Part shown: piece by piece, positions 44,710 through 52,303 of the stretch
Layout: the number at the start of each line of letters is the position of its first letter
Numbering within the stretch: the stretch's first letter is position 1
Assembly: GCF_017875955.1 (NCBI RefSeq)
Contig: NZ_JAGINK010000001.1
Span: 2,758,501 to 2,822,500, forward strand
Source of the DNA: Pseudomonas sp. BP8
GTDB lineage: Bacteria; Pseudomonadota; Gammaproteobacteria; Pseudomonadales; Pseudomonadaceae
Length of the DNA stretch: 64,000 nt
Direction of reading: 5' to 3'
Notes under the pieces: generated by a model
The model's input: only the letters and a program-made list of their open reading frames with translations
Database searches by the model: none
What the model was told of the DNA's origin: nothing
Translations under genes and position numbers: made by a program

Positions 44710-45579
44710 TTGGATATATTAATGGGGTTGCTTGCTGCAGTTTCTTGGGGGGTTACCGACTTTTTGGTTGGCGTGAATGCAAGAGTATTGGGAGTTAGAA
44801 GATCCGTGTTTCTTGGGCAGTTGATCGGGCTCTTTTTAATGAGTGTAATTGTGTTTTTATCCGCTAGTCAGTTCGGCAGGTTGTTATCCGCGCCGCCAGG
44901 AGCGCTGTTGTTCGGGCTTGCTGCCGCAATTAGTACTGTGGTTGGAGCACTTTTTCTCGCAAAGGCTTTCGCCGTTGGGCGAACATCTATAGTGGCCCCG
45001 CTCGTCACAACATACGGCGTCTTCACTACCTTCCTTTCGTGGATGACAGGTGAGTATCTCTCAGTTTGGCAGTTATTAGGAATTGTAACCTGTTTTTTTG
45101 GAGTGTTATTGGTGACTTCTAAGGTCGATGGTGGAAGTGGTGCCTCCAAAATTAAGTCTGGGATGTCAGTTATTTATTCATTGCTAGCTGCTGTATGTTA
45201 CGGTGCAAGCTTTTGGGTGCAGGGGAGATTTTCATTGCCCGCTATTGGGCCGATAAATATGCTATGGCTTTCGTACTGTGTTGGTGTGATTTTCTTATGG
45301 CGAGAAACTCTTGATCTTTTTAAGAGCAAAATAAGCGCTGACTTTAAAGTTCTGGGTTTGCTTTGCGGATCTAGCTTGTCTAATTTGAGTGGGTTCGCTG
45401 CTTTCTCCCTCGGCGCGACTAACGGAGCTGTTTCAGTGGTTACTATGATTAGCACGTTATCTGGGGGTATTGCTTCTGTTTTAGGTTGTATTTTCTACCG
45501 CGACAAACTGTCAATGCTACAAATAGTTGGTATTTTTTTTGTACTCTTAGGAGCGGTATTTATTCACTTCTATGGCTGA
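44710..45579 (+). CDS. EamA/DMT family transporter
   Basis: The 289-residue protein has ten predicted helices in two five-helix EamA repeats. The first starts at residue 3 (ILMGLLAAVSWGVTDFLVG) and the second near residue 151 (MSVIYSLLAAVCYGASFW). DMT proteins of this kind export amino acids, metabolites or toxic analogues, so it is the likeliest efflux pump for the product. A TTG at 44710 has AAGGGA 7 bases upstream and is preferred. A TTG at 44662 would add 16 residues with poor spacing to its GGAG. Confidence 0.8.
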   Translation: MDILMGLLAAVSWGVTDFLVGVNARVLGVRRSVFLGQLIGLFLMSVIVFLSASQFGRLLSAPPGALLFGLAAAISTVVGALFLAKAFAVGRTSIVAPLVTTYGVFTTFLSWMTGEYLSVWQLLGIVTCFFGVLLVTSKVDGGSGASKIKSGMSVIYSLLAAVCYGASFWVQGRFSLPAIGPINMLWLSYCVGVIFLWRETLDLFKSKISADFKVLGLLCGSSLSNLSGFAAFSLGATNGAVSVVTMISTLSGGIASVLGCIFYRDKLSMLQIVGIFFVLLGAVFIHFYG

Positions 45580-45608
45580 TTGGTATTTCACGGTGAGCTG
45601 TTTTTTGA

Positions 45609-45626
45609 ATATGATCTAAATCATAT
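45609..45626. promoter_or_regulatory. Palindrome upstream of the island LysR gene
   Basis: ATATGAT-CTAA-ATCATAT is a perfect 7+4+7 inverted repeat 22 bp before the regulator start. Its core TGAT-N4-ATCA resembles the ANR/FNR box (TTGAT-N4-ATCAA) with one symmetric change per arm. It could be an oxygen-responsive site or simply an autoregulatory operator. Confidence 0.5.
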
Positions 45627-45648
45627 ATTTAAACGAGTGGTCGTTGAG

Positions 45649-46581
45649 ATGGAATCTAAAGGCTATCTTCCTAAAGAACATGTTGAAATGTTGCCCTGCA
45701 TGGCTGCATTTGCAGTGGTTTTTGAAACTGGCAGCTTCGTAGATGCTTCGGCCCGCCTGGGCTTAACTGCCTCAGCAGTAAGCAAGCAGGTTTCTAAGTT
45801 AGAGGATGCACTGTCATTACGTCTACTTGAGCGTACGACCAGGCAGCTGAAAGTTAATGCTGAGGGCGCTGAGATTTATGGGCACTGTAAAGAGCTATTG
45901 GAGCGTTCCGCTAGTGTATTTCGCTTGACAGAGCGTTTTCTTGAAAAGCCTCAAGGATTGATTAGAATAGCAGTAAATCGTTCATTGTATGGCGTATGTA
46001 GTCAGGTTATTCCTGGCTTTCTACAACAGTACGCAGGCGTTAACGTAAAGCTTGTGGCGTGTGATGGTGGTTTCGATTTTATTGCGGATTGCATTGATAT
46101 CGGTGTAGTAGTGACAGACAACCCTCCTTTAGGTGTAATTGCTAGTAAATTATTTAAGATGAATTTTGAGGTTTGCGCTTCTATTAATTATCTGAATAAA
46201 GAAGGCTGGCCGCTACACCCGTCGGAATTGTCTTCTCATAGCTGTCTGTCTTTCTCGGATCTCGCTAAGAACTACCGTTGGAAGTTTAGCTCTATACAAG
46301 AAGAGTGTGAGGTGAAGGTAACAGGGCGGTACCTGTCCGACAGTCCTGAAGCCGTTTTGGAAGCCGCTATTTCTGGTTTGGGTATCTCATGTCTTCCTAC
46401 ACATTTGGTCGTATCGCCCTTTGCTGAAAAGCAGTTAGTTCCGCTTTTTCCTGGGTGGGAATACCAAGGGTCACTCCAAGGCATGACTTGGGTTGTTTAT
46501 CAACCCGGTCGTCACATTTCTCAAAGAATTAAATTGATGGTAGCTCATCTCACCAAAGAGTTGCGCGCTTTGGAGACTTGA
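45649..46581 (+). CDS. LysR family transcriptional regulator of the island
   Basis: The 310-residue regulator has an amino-terminal winged helix (AAFAVVFETGSFVDASARLGLTASAVSKQVSKLE spans about residues 17-50) and a LysR substrate-binding domain from about residue 100 to the end. It is the last gene on the island and is transcribed in the same direction as the biosynthetic genes. It follows the EamA gene by 69 bp, a gap containing a perfect palindrome. It probably controls the halogenase operon through the palindrome at 39365. The ATG at 45649 is chosen from domain position. A TTG at 45580 would precede the palindrome. Confidence 0.82.
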   Translation: MESKGYLPKEHVEMLPCMAAFAVVFETGSFVDASARLGLTASAVSKQVSKLEDALSLRLLERTTRQLKVNAEGAEIYGHCKELLERSASVFRLTERFLEKPQGLIRIAVNRSLYGVCSQVIPGFLQQYAGVNVKLVACDGGFDFIADCIDIGVVVTDNPPLGVIASKLFKMNFEVCASINYLNKEGWPLHPSELSSHSCLSFSDLAKNYRWKFSSIQEECEVKVTGRYLSDSPEAVLEAAISGLGISCLPTHLVVSPFAEKQLVPLFPGWEYQGSLQGMTWVVYQPGRHISQRIKLMVAHLTKELRALET

Positions 46582-46761
46582 GTGTGTGGGTTGGATTTGT
46601 CATGTATTGAGCGGTTTTTCATACTATTTTTGTGAAGTGGTCAAGAGGTTGTGCTTCGATTGTGGTACTTTGCGAGTAAATTTAAGGTAATTAAATTTTG
46701 AGTGGGTTGTTATAGACAATGTACTTCCTGGTGGTTAGACGCGATGTTATCAATTCTTGAT

Positions 46762-46789
46762 GGCGAGGGCTGCACCCTCGCCGTTGTTT
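46762..46789 (+). terminator. Terminator at the right end of the island
   Basis: GGCGAGGG-CTGCA-CCCTCGCC (46762-46782) is a perfect 8-bp stem followed by GTTGTTT. It would end the LysR transcript. It lies 4 bp before the nhaA stop and is part of the sequence that replaced the original 3' flank of nhaA. The preceding 46582-46761 is AT-rich without a gene. Confidence 0.7.
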
Positions 46790-46792
46790 AAA

Positions 46793-47977
46793 CTACGGCT
46801 TGGGCGCAAAGCGCAAGATCAAACAGGCAATCACCGCCGAAACCAGCGAGCCGAGCAACGTGCCGATCTTCGCCTGATCAATCAGCGCCTGCTGCCCAGG
46901 AAACGCCAGCTCGCCAATGAACAGGCTCATGGTAAAGCCAATCCCGCAGAGCATCGCCACACCATAAACCTGCAGCCAGCTAGCCCCCTGAGGCTTGGAC
47001 GCCAAGCCGGTCTTCACCGCCAGCAGCACCCCTGCGAACACGCCGAGCTGTTTGCCCAGCAGCAACCCCAAGGCCACGGCCAGCGGCAGCGGTGCCAGTG
47101 CATCACTCAGGTTCAGGTGGGTGAACGACACCCCGGCATTGGCAAAGCCGAACACCGGCACGATCAGAAACGCGACCCACGGCGCGATGCCATGCTCGAG
47201 GGTCAGCAGCGGGCTCTTGCTGTCGCCGGCGGTGTAGGGGATGAGCAAGGCACCGACAACGCCGGCAATGGTCGCGTGCACCCCTGAGAGCAGGGTGAAG
47301 TACCACAGCGCGGCAACCGCGATCAGGTAGGGCCACAAACTCACCACACGCAAGCGGTTCATGCCCAGCATCAACGCGACAATCCCTGCCGCCGCGCCGA
47401 GTGCGATCAGGTTGATCGATGAGGTGTAGAACAGGGCAATGATTGCCACCGCGCCCATGTCATCGATGATCGCCACCGAGACCAGCATCACCTTCAACGA
47501 CAAGGGCGCGTGCTTGCCGAGCAGGGCCAGGGCGCCGACGGCAAACGCGATGTCGGTGGCGGCGGGGATCGCCCAGCCACCGGCCAGACCGGGCTCGACG
47601 CTGGAGACCTTGAGGTAGATCAGCGCCGGTACGGCCATGCCCATCAGCGCGGGCAGGGCAGGCAGGCGACGCTGCTCCCAGGTGGCCAGGCGGCCGTCGA
47701 CCATTTCGCGCTTGATCTCCAGGCCGACCATGAGAAAGAAGATCGCCATCAGGCCGTCGTTAACCCAATGGTGCACGGTCATAGTGCCGAGCTTGTCGGT
47801 GAAGGTCGGGCCCACGGGCATGTGCAGCAGGTGCTGGTAGGCACTGGCCCAAGGGCTGTTGGCGATGACGATGGCCAGGGCGGCGGCGATCATCAGCAGC
47901 ACGCCGCCGGCGGCCTCGCTGGCGAGCAGGCGCTGCAGCAGTGGACGCCGCTCGGCGCTGGGAAGGGAAACATTCAT
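46793..47977 (-). CDS. nhaA: Na+/H+ antiporter NhaA
   Basis: The 394-residue NhaA family protein has about 12 helices and the paired transport aspartates in VAIIDDMGAVAI near residue 161. It exchanges Na+ or Li+ for protons at the inner membrane. GAGGA 7 bases upstream supports the ATG at 47977. Upstream in-frame ATGs at 47995 and 48238 would add residues unlike the family. The last residue pair differs from the truncated copy (ending APKP instead of APKRLA), so its final codon and downstream terminator came with the island. The protein should remain functional. Confidence 0.9.
   Translation of the reverse strand: MNVSLPSAERRPLLQRLLASEAAGGVLLMIAAALAIVIANSPWASAYQHLLHMPVGPTFTDKLGTMTVHHWVNDGLMAIFFLMVGLEIKREMVDGRLATWEQRRLPALPALMGMAVPALIYLKVSSVEPGLAGGWAIPAATDIAFAVGALALLGKHAPLSLKVMLVSVAIIDDMGAVAIIALFYTSSINLIALGAAAGIVALMLGMNRLRVVSLWPYLIAVAALWYFTLLSGVHATIAGVVGALLIPYTAGDSKSPLLTLEHGIAPWVAFLIVPVFGFANAGVSFTHLNLSDALAPLPLAVALGLLLGKQLGVFAGVLLAVKTGLASKPQGASWLQVYGVAMLCGIGFTMSLFIGELAFPGQQALIDQAKIGTLLGSLVSAVIACLILRFAPKP
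46798..47270. repeat. 473-bp direct repeat, right copy (3' end of intact nhaA)
   Basis: This stretch is identical to 38732-39204 and in the same orientation. Within nhaA it covers the last ~157 codons. It defines the right edge of the inserted segment at 46797/46798. Recombination between the two copies would delete the island cleanly and restore a single nhaA ending in APKRLA. Confidence 0.9.
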
Positions 47978-48260
47978 GAGAAGGTCCTCGTTCATGGATT
48001 CGCCCTTGACGCCGCAGGCGTGCACCAAATCACGGACACGGCAAGGCGCTGACCACGGTTGTACCGGGCCACTGCGGCGATTGGCGAGAAGAAGGGAAGC
48101 AGCGTACGAAGACCAGCTACGGATAGCCGGAACGAAAAACGCCATAGAAATAGGACAGCTGCGTGCAACATGGACGGACTCTCGGAAAACAAATGAATGT
48201 TCTCCGTATTCGGGATAGCTCCCGGGCGCACGCAGCACACGCCAGGCGCTGATTCTACCG
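47978..48260 (-). promoter_or_regulatory. Long, possibly structured leader upstream of nhaA
   Basis: About 260 bp without a convincing gene precede nhaA. Read on the minus strand it contains GGGA-GCTA-TCCC (near 48217-48228) followed by GAAT...ATTC arms around CGGAGAAC and further GC-rich pairing near 48010-48080. Cation-sensing nhaA RNA motifs (Li+/Na+ riboswitches) are known in front of nhaA in proteobacteria, and this leader has the right place and length. I cannot confirm the consensus by eye. Confidence 0.3.
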
Positions 48261-48392
48261 ACTATAGGTACTCATGTTCCAATTTAATGCATCGAAATGT
48301 TGCGAATTACTCAGACACCGGCCATCACGTCCATCTCTCATCACCCAGGAAAAAAAACCGAGCGTCGCAGGCGTATTTTTGCATTTTGCATA

Positions 48393-48407
48393 TTAGGTTA
48401 TTCCTAA
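48393..48407 (+). promoter_or_regulatory. LysR/CysB-like palindrome upstream of the SsuA-like genes
   Basis: TTAGG-TTATT-CCTAA is a perfect inverted repeat containing the T-N11-A core of LysR-type sites, about 90 bp before the gene at 48498. Sulfonate uptake genes in pseudomonads are controlled by CysB under sulfur limitation, so this is the likely activator site. The rest of the 48240-48497 gap is AT-rich and shows no gene. Confidence 0.5.
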
Positions 48408-48497
48408 AATCAATTTAATTAATCGTCAATAGCGCTATAGAGTCTGTTCACGACCGGCCGCATCGGCCCAGGAACATTCTCTAGGAGCACTCTGCAC

Positions 48498-49457
48498 ATG
48501 CGTTCGCGTTTCATGCTTTTTGCCGCAGCACTGCTTGCGGCGAGCCAGGTGCTCGCCGCCGACCGCCTGACCCTGCGCATCGGCGACCAGAAGGGCAATA
48601 TGCGCGCCCAGCTCGAAGCGGCCGACGCCCTGCGCGACTTGCCTTATGACATCCACTGGGCAGAGTTCCCCGCTGCCGCGCCGTTGGCCGAGGCATTGAA
48701 TGCCGGGGCTATCGATGCTGGCATCATTGGCGATGCGCCGTTGCTGTTCGTGCTGGCCTCCGGCGCCCCGGTCAAGGCAGTCGCCGTGGACAAATCCGAC
48801 CCTTACGGCACGGCGTTACTGGTGCGGCCCGACGCGGCCTTCAAAAGCGCCGCTGATCTCAAGGGCAAGCGCATCGCCACGGGCCGTGGCTCGATCGGCC
48901 ACCATCTCGCGCTGAAGGCGTTGGACCAGGTCGGCTTGAGCGAGAAGGACGTGGAGTTGCGCTTCCTCGGCCCGGTCGACGCCAAGATCGCTCTGGCCAA
49001 CGGCTCGGTGGACGCCTGGTCGACCTGGGAACCCTACACCGCGCTGGCCGAACTGAGCGGGCAGGGCAGGGTGCTGGTCAATGGCCGTGGTTTGTCCAGC
49101 GGCAACAGCTTCCTCGCCGCCACTGAACAGGCCCTCAACGATCCGGCACGTAAGGCCGCGCTGGTGGATTACCTCAACCGCCTGGCGGCTGCGCAGGTTT
49201 GGGCCTATCAGCACCTGGACAGCTATTCCAGCACTCTGGCGAAAATCATCGGTTTCCCCCAAGAGGCCGCCCGCCTGCAGTTCGAGCGGCGCCAGTTGCG
49301 CTGGCAGGGGATTGATGCCAAGACCATCGCCGAGCAGCAGGAGACCGCCGATTTCTACCACGCCCACGGCTTGATGAACGAGCGCCTGGATGTCGCCCCC
49401 ACCTTCGCCAAAGGTTTCGCCGTACCCAGCGCCGATGCCGTCGCTGCCCAACACTGA
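48498..49457 (+). CDS. Aliphatic sulfonate/nitrate-type ABC substrate-binding protein (SsuA-like), first copy
   Basis: The 319-residue periplasmic binding protein has a signal peptide (about residues 1-21, cleaved after VLAA) and the SsuA/NMT1-like fold. Recognisable segments are LTLRIGDQKGNMRAQLEA near residue 24, AGIIGDAPLLFVLASGAPVKAV near residue 75 and DAWSTWEPYTAL near residue 173. It likely binds a sulfonate or sulfate ester. AGGAG precedes the ATG. No permease or ATPase gene follows. Instead a second binding protein gene starts 15 bp downstream, so both probably feed a transporter encoded elsewhere. Confidence 0.82.
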   Translation: MRSRFMLFAAALLAASQVLAADRLTLRIGDQKGNMRAQLEAADALRDLPYDIHWAEFPAAAPLAEALNAGAIDAGIIGDAPLLFVLASGAPVKAVAVDKSDPYGTALLVRPDAAFKSAADLKGKRIATGRGSIGHHLALKALDQVGLSEKDVELRFLGPVDAKIALANGSVDAWSTWEPYTALAELSGQGRVLVNGRGLSSGNSFLAATEQALNDPARKAALVDYLNRLAAAQVWAYQHLDSYSSTLAKIIGFPQEAARLQFERRQLRWQGIDAKTIAEQQETADFYHAHGLMNERLDVAPTFAKGFAVPSADAVAAQH

Positions 49458-49472
49458 TCAGGAGCCGTCCTC

Positions 49473-50435
49473 ATGTTGCAGTTCAAACGCCTGCGCCACC
49501 TGGCCGTCGGCCTGTTGATTGGCGGCCTTGTGCCGGGCTTGGCCAGCGCCGAGCAGACCTTGCGCATCGGCTATCAGAAGTCCTCGACCCTGCTGACCTT
49601 GCTCAAGGCCCGTGGCACGCTCGAGCAACGCTTGCAGGCTGAAGGCATCAGGGTCAGTTGGCATGAATTTCCGAGCGGTTTACCGCTGCTCGAAGCCCTG
49701 AACCTGGGCAACGTCGACCTGTCGGCTGACGTTGCCGACACGGTACCGGTGTTCACCCAGGCCGCTGGCGCCCGACTGACCTACTTTGCCCGCGAGACAC
49801 CGTCGCCGACCGCCCAGGCGATCCTGGTACCGGCCGATTCGCCGCTCAAGACCCTCGCCGACCTGAAGGGCAAGCGTGTCGCCGTGACCAAGGCCGCTGG
49901 CAGTCATTACTTGCTGATTCAGGCCCTGGCCAAGGCCGGCCTGAGTTTCAAGGACATCAGCCCTGCGTACCTGATTCCAGCTGATGGGCGCGCTGCCTTC
50001 GAAAACCGTAAGGTCGATGCCTGGGTCACCTGGGACCCCTACGTGGCCAGTGCTCAACGTCAGCAGAATGCGCGGATCCTGGCCGACGGCAGCGGCCTGG
50101 CCAGCTACCAGCGCTACTACCTGGCCGGCACGGACTACGCCAAGGCGCACCCCGAAGTGCTTCAGCAGGTCTATCTGGCGCTGCGTGAGATCGGCGAATG
50201 GACCAAGGCCAATCCTGCCGGCGCGGCACGTGTGCTCGGCCCGCTCTGGGGCAACCTCGACAGCGCGACGGTGCAGCAGGCGAATGCCCGCCGCAGTTAC
50301 GACGTACAACCGGTGCGCCTGGATGACCTTGGCGAGCAGCAGCGCATCGCCGATGCCTTCTTGCGCGAGGGGCTGCTGCCCAAGCCAGTTGATGCGCGCG
50401 CGGTGACGTTGTACCAGCCGCAGGCGGCGCAGTGA
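49473..50435 (+). CDS. Aliphatic sulfonate ABC substrate-binding protein (SsuA-like), second copy
   Basis: The 320-residue protein has a signal peptide (residues 1-26, ending GLASA), LRIGYQKSSTLLTLLKARG near residue 30, NVDLSADVADTVPVFTQAAGA near residue 79 and DAWVTWDPYVASAQ near residue 182. It is nearer to classical SsuA than the first copy. The 15-bp gap shows co-transcription. Two different binding proteins in tandem suggest two ligands sharing one permease system. A REP-type repeat follows at 50469. Confidence 0.84.
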   Translation: MLQFKRLRHLAVGLLIGGLVPGLASAEQTLRIGYQKSSTLLTLLKARGTLEQRLQAEGIRVSWHEFPSGLPLLEALNLGNVDLSADVADTVPVFTQAAGARLTYFARETPSPTAQAILVPADSPLKTLADLKGKRVAVTKAAGSHYLLIQALAKAGLSFKDISPAYLIPADGRAAFENRKVDAWVTWDPYVASAQRQQNARILADGSGLASYQRYYLAGTDYAKAHPEVLQQVYLALREIGEWTKANPAGAARVLGPLWGNLDSATVQQANARRSYDVQPVRLDDLGEQQRIADAFLREGLLPKPVDARAVTLYQPQAAQ

Positions 50436-50468
50436 GCTGAAGCCTATGAAGCTGGGGGCGCTGTACGC

Positions 50469-50499
50469 CCCTTTCGCGACACAAGGCCGCTCCCACAGG
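50469..50499 (+). repeat. Repeat element, second copy of the 31-bp sequence at 37690-37720
   Basis: The sequence is identical over 31 bp to 37690-37720 and again lies just after an operon end, here between the second SsuA-like gene and a convergent gene. It is consistent with a dispersed REP-family element of Pseudomonas. Confidence 0.7.
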
Positions 50500-50517
50500 T
50501 GGGGTTGGTGCAGTGCG

Positions 50518-52086
50518 TTAGATGGCCGCAGGGTTGGACTGCAACTGCCAGCGGCTGCGCAGCGATTGCAAGGCATCATCAAGAATCGAGGCGCCACTCT
50601 CCTTGCGCGCCAGGCGTTCGTTGCGGAAGGTGTCGCTGAGCAGGTTGAGCAAGTCATGCGACTGGCTCGCCGAGCTAGGCTTGGTCACGTCTTCGGTCAG
50701 GTCTCCGTTGATATAGGTGCGTATCCGCTCGTTCTGATTGGCCTGTTGCGTGGCACTGGCGTGCACCAGGCTGTCATTCTCATAGGCCAGGCGGGTACTG
50801 CTGCTCGATTGGTCGTTGATCTGGTGGTAGCGGTAATTCTGGGACTCGCGATCATCCCCCAGCTGCAAGTTGACCATCGGGTTGAGGCCCTGGTGGTAAG
50901 CCGCTTTCAGGCCCGCCTGCTGGTCTTGCTGGATTGAACGGTTCGGGCCGCCGCCGTTCTTGATGGTGGTCGACTGCGAGGCCTGGTACTCGAAGCGGTT
51001 CGACTCATCCTGACGCATGGGATTGTCTCGCCGTTCGGTCTGGCTGACCGATGCGCTGAAGTCGGCCAGGCCGCTGAGCAGGGCGCGATCAGTGGCACTG
51101 AGCAGCGAAACGCGGTCGGTGACGGCGGTGTTGCGCTGATCGACGGCATTGAGCTGGGTGAAGGCGTCCTTGAACAGGCTCATCAGGTTTTCGTCGCCCT
51201 TACCGCGCTTTTGCGCCGCATCGAACTGGCTCAGGTAGCTGTCGACCGCCGCCTGACGCTGCGCGGTGCTGCCAAGCAGGGCGGTGCTTGGCGTGTCGAG
51301 GGTCATCTGGACGCGCCCAGCGGGGCCATCCAGCGACAGTTTGCGCGCAGTGTCGTCAAGGCTCAGCTCGAAGGTCTGCAGTTCGCCGCCGACATTCAGC
51401 TTGGCATTGAGCTGCAGCGAGCTGAACAGGCTCGAATCGAGCTTGACCAGGTTGCCCAGTTGCAGGCGCGGCGGTACCTGGGTAAGGCCATCGATGGCCG
51501 ACTGGAAATCATCTGCCAGGGCGGCCAAACCTTCGAGTTCCTCGCTGGTCAGCTCGCCATTGGCCACCTCGGCGGTCACCGCCAGGCCCTTCTCGCTGCT
51601 CGCCAGCGACAGGCTGATGGTGGCGCCGGACACCGTGGTGAGGTTGAACGTGACGCCGTTGGCCGGGTGTTGGCGCAGGTTTGCCAACTGCAAGGCCAGC
51701 GCGGCGGGGTCGGCTTGATCGGTGCCCGACAAGCTCATCACCGATTGCGAGATCGATTGCCCGCCGTTGGCCGCCAACTGTTCGAGCAGCGCCGCGCCAA
51801 GCCCCTGGAAGCGCCCGGCGTTGGTGTTCGACTGGATACTGGTGAGCAAGCTGCTGCTGAGCTTGTCGCTGCTCTGCTGTTCCCAGGCATAACGGGTCTG
51901 CGCCCCGACCAGGGTGCCGTTGGCGGTATAGGTCTGGGTGGGCGTAGTCGTGACGGTCTGGCCCAGGCTGACCGAGGTGCTCGGCGAGCTTGGGGTGGTG
52001 ACGGCTTGTTCGAGCGCCTTCACTGGAGTTGATACCACAGGGGTATACACCGGCGTCAGGCGTTGGACAGCTGTGATCGCGTTCAT
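50518..52086 (-). CDS. Conserved hypothetical protein, 522 residues
   Basis: I do not recognise a named family. The amino ~60 residues are rich in Thr, Ser, Pro and Val (low complexity), followed by a long Gln/Ser/Leu-rich, helix-prone region with a beta-strand-like middle part (residues about 200-280: GNLVKLDSSLFSSLQLNAKL, QTFELSLDDTARKL) and a polar C-terminal quarter rich in Gln, Asn and Arg. No signal peptide or membrane segment is seen. The composition recalls flagellar hook-length or secreted accessory proteins, but that is a loose impression. GC content and codon use match the host. It is a single gene facing cysI-region genes in the same direction. Confidence 0.7.
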   Translation of the reverse strand: MNAITAVQRLTPVYTPVVSTPVKALEQAVTTPSSPSTSVSLGQTVTTTPTQTYTANGTLVGAQTRYAWEQQSSDKLSSSLLTSIQSNTNAGRFQGLGAALLEQLAANGGQSISQSVMSLSGTDQADPAALALQLANLRQHPANGVTFNLTTVSGATISLSLASSEKGLAVTAEVANGELTSEELEGLAALADDFQSAIDGLTQVPPRLQLGNLVKLDSSLFSSLQLNAKLNVGGELQTFELSLDDTARKLSLDGPAGRVQMTLDTPSTALLGSTAQRQAAVDSYLSQFDAAQKRGKGDENLMSLFKDAFTQLNAVDQRNTAVTDRVSLLSATDRALLSGLADFSASVSQTERRDNPMRQDESNRFEYQASQSTTIKNGGGPNRSIQQDQQAGLKAAYHQGLNPMVNLQLGDDRESQNYRYHQINDQSSSSTRLAYENDSLVHASATQQANQNERIRTYINGDLTEDVTKPSSASQSHDLLNLLSDTFRNERLARKESGASILDDALQSLRSRWQLQSNPAAI

Positions 52087-52303
52087 TGTCGGCTTCCGTG
52101 CAGATCCTGGACTGTAGCCCTTGATATCGGCAGGCCATTAGCAAACCTGAGCGGTAATTCAGGGTAGGTACTGCAGGGGAGTTGTGACGGCATGTAGCGG
52201 CGCCACCGGCGCGTTGCCTGCACTGAACGGTGTGTATGGAGAGGGGAGGAGCGGGGAGACGTCAACCATGGAGCCGCAGGGCGGCCCCATGGCAACGCTT
52301 GGA

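Noticed and set aside
39205..46797. Island as a phage or integrative conjugative element
   Set aside because: No integrase, relaxase, structural or replication gene is present. All genes are enzymes, transporters or a regulator.
38732..47270. 473-bp repeats as a duplicated target site of a transposon
   Set aside because: Far too long for a transposition target duplication, and no transposase or terminal inverted repeats are present.
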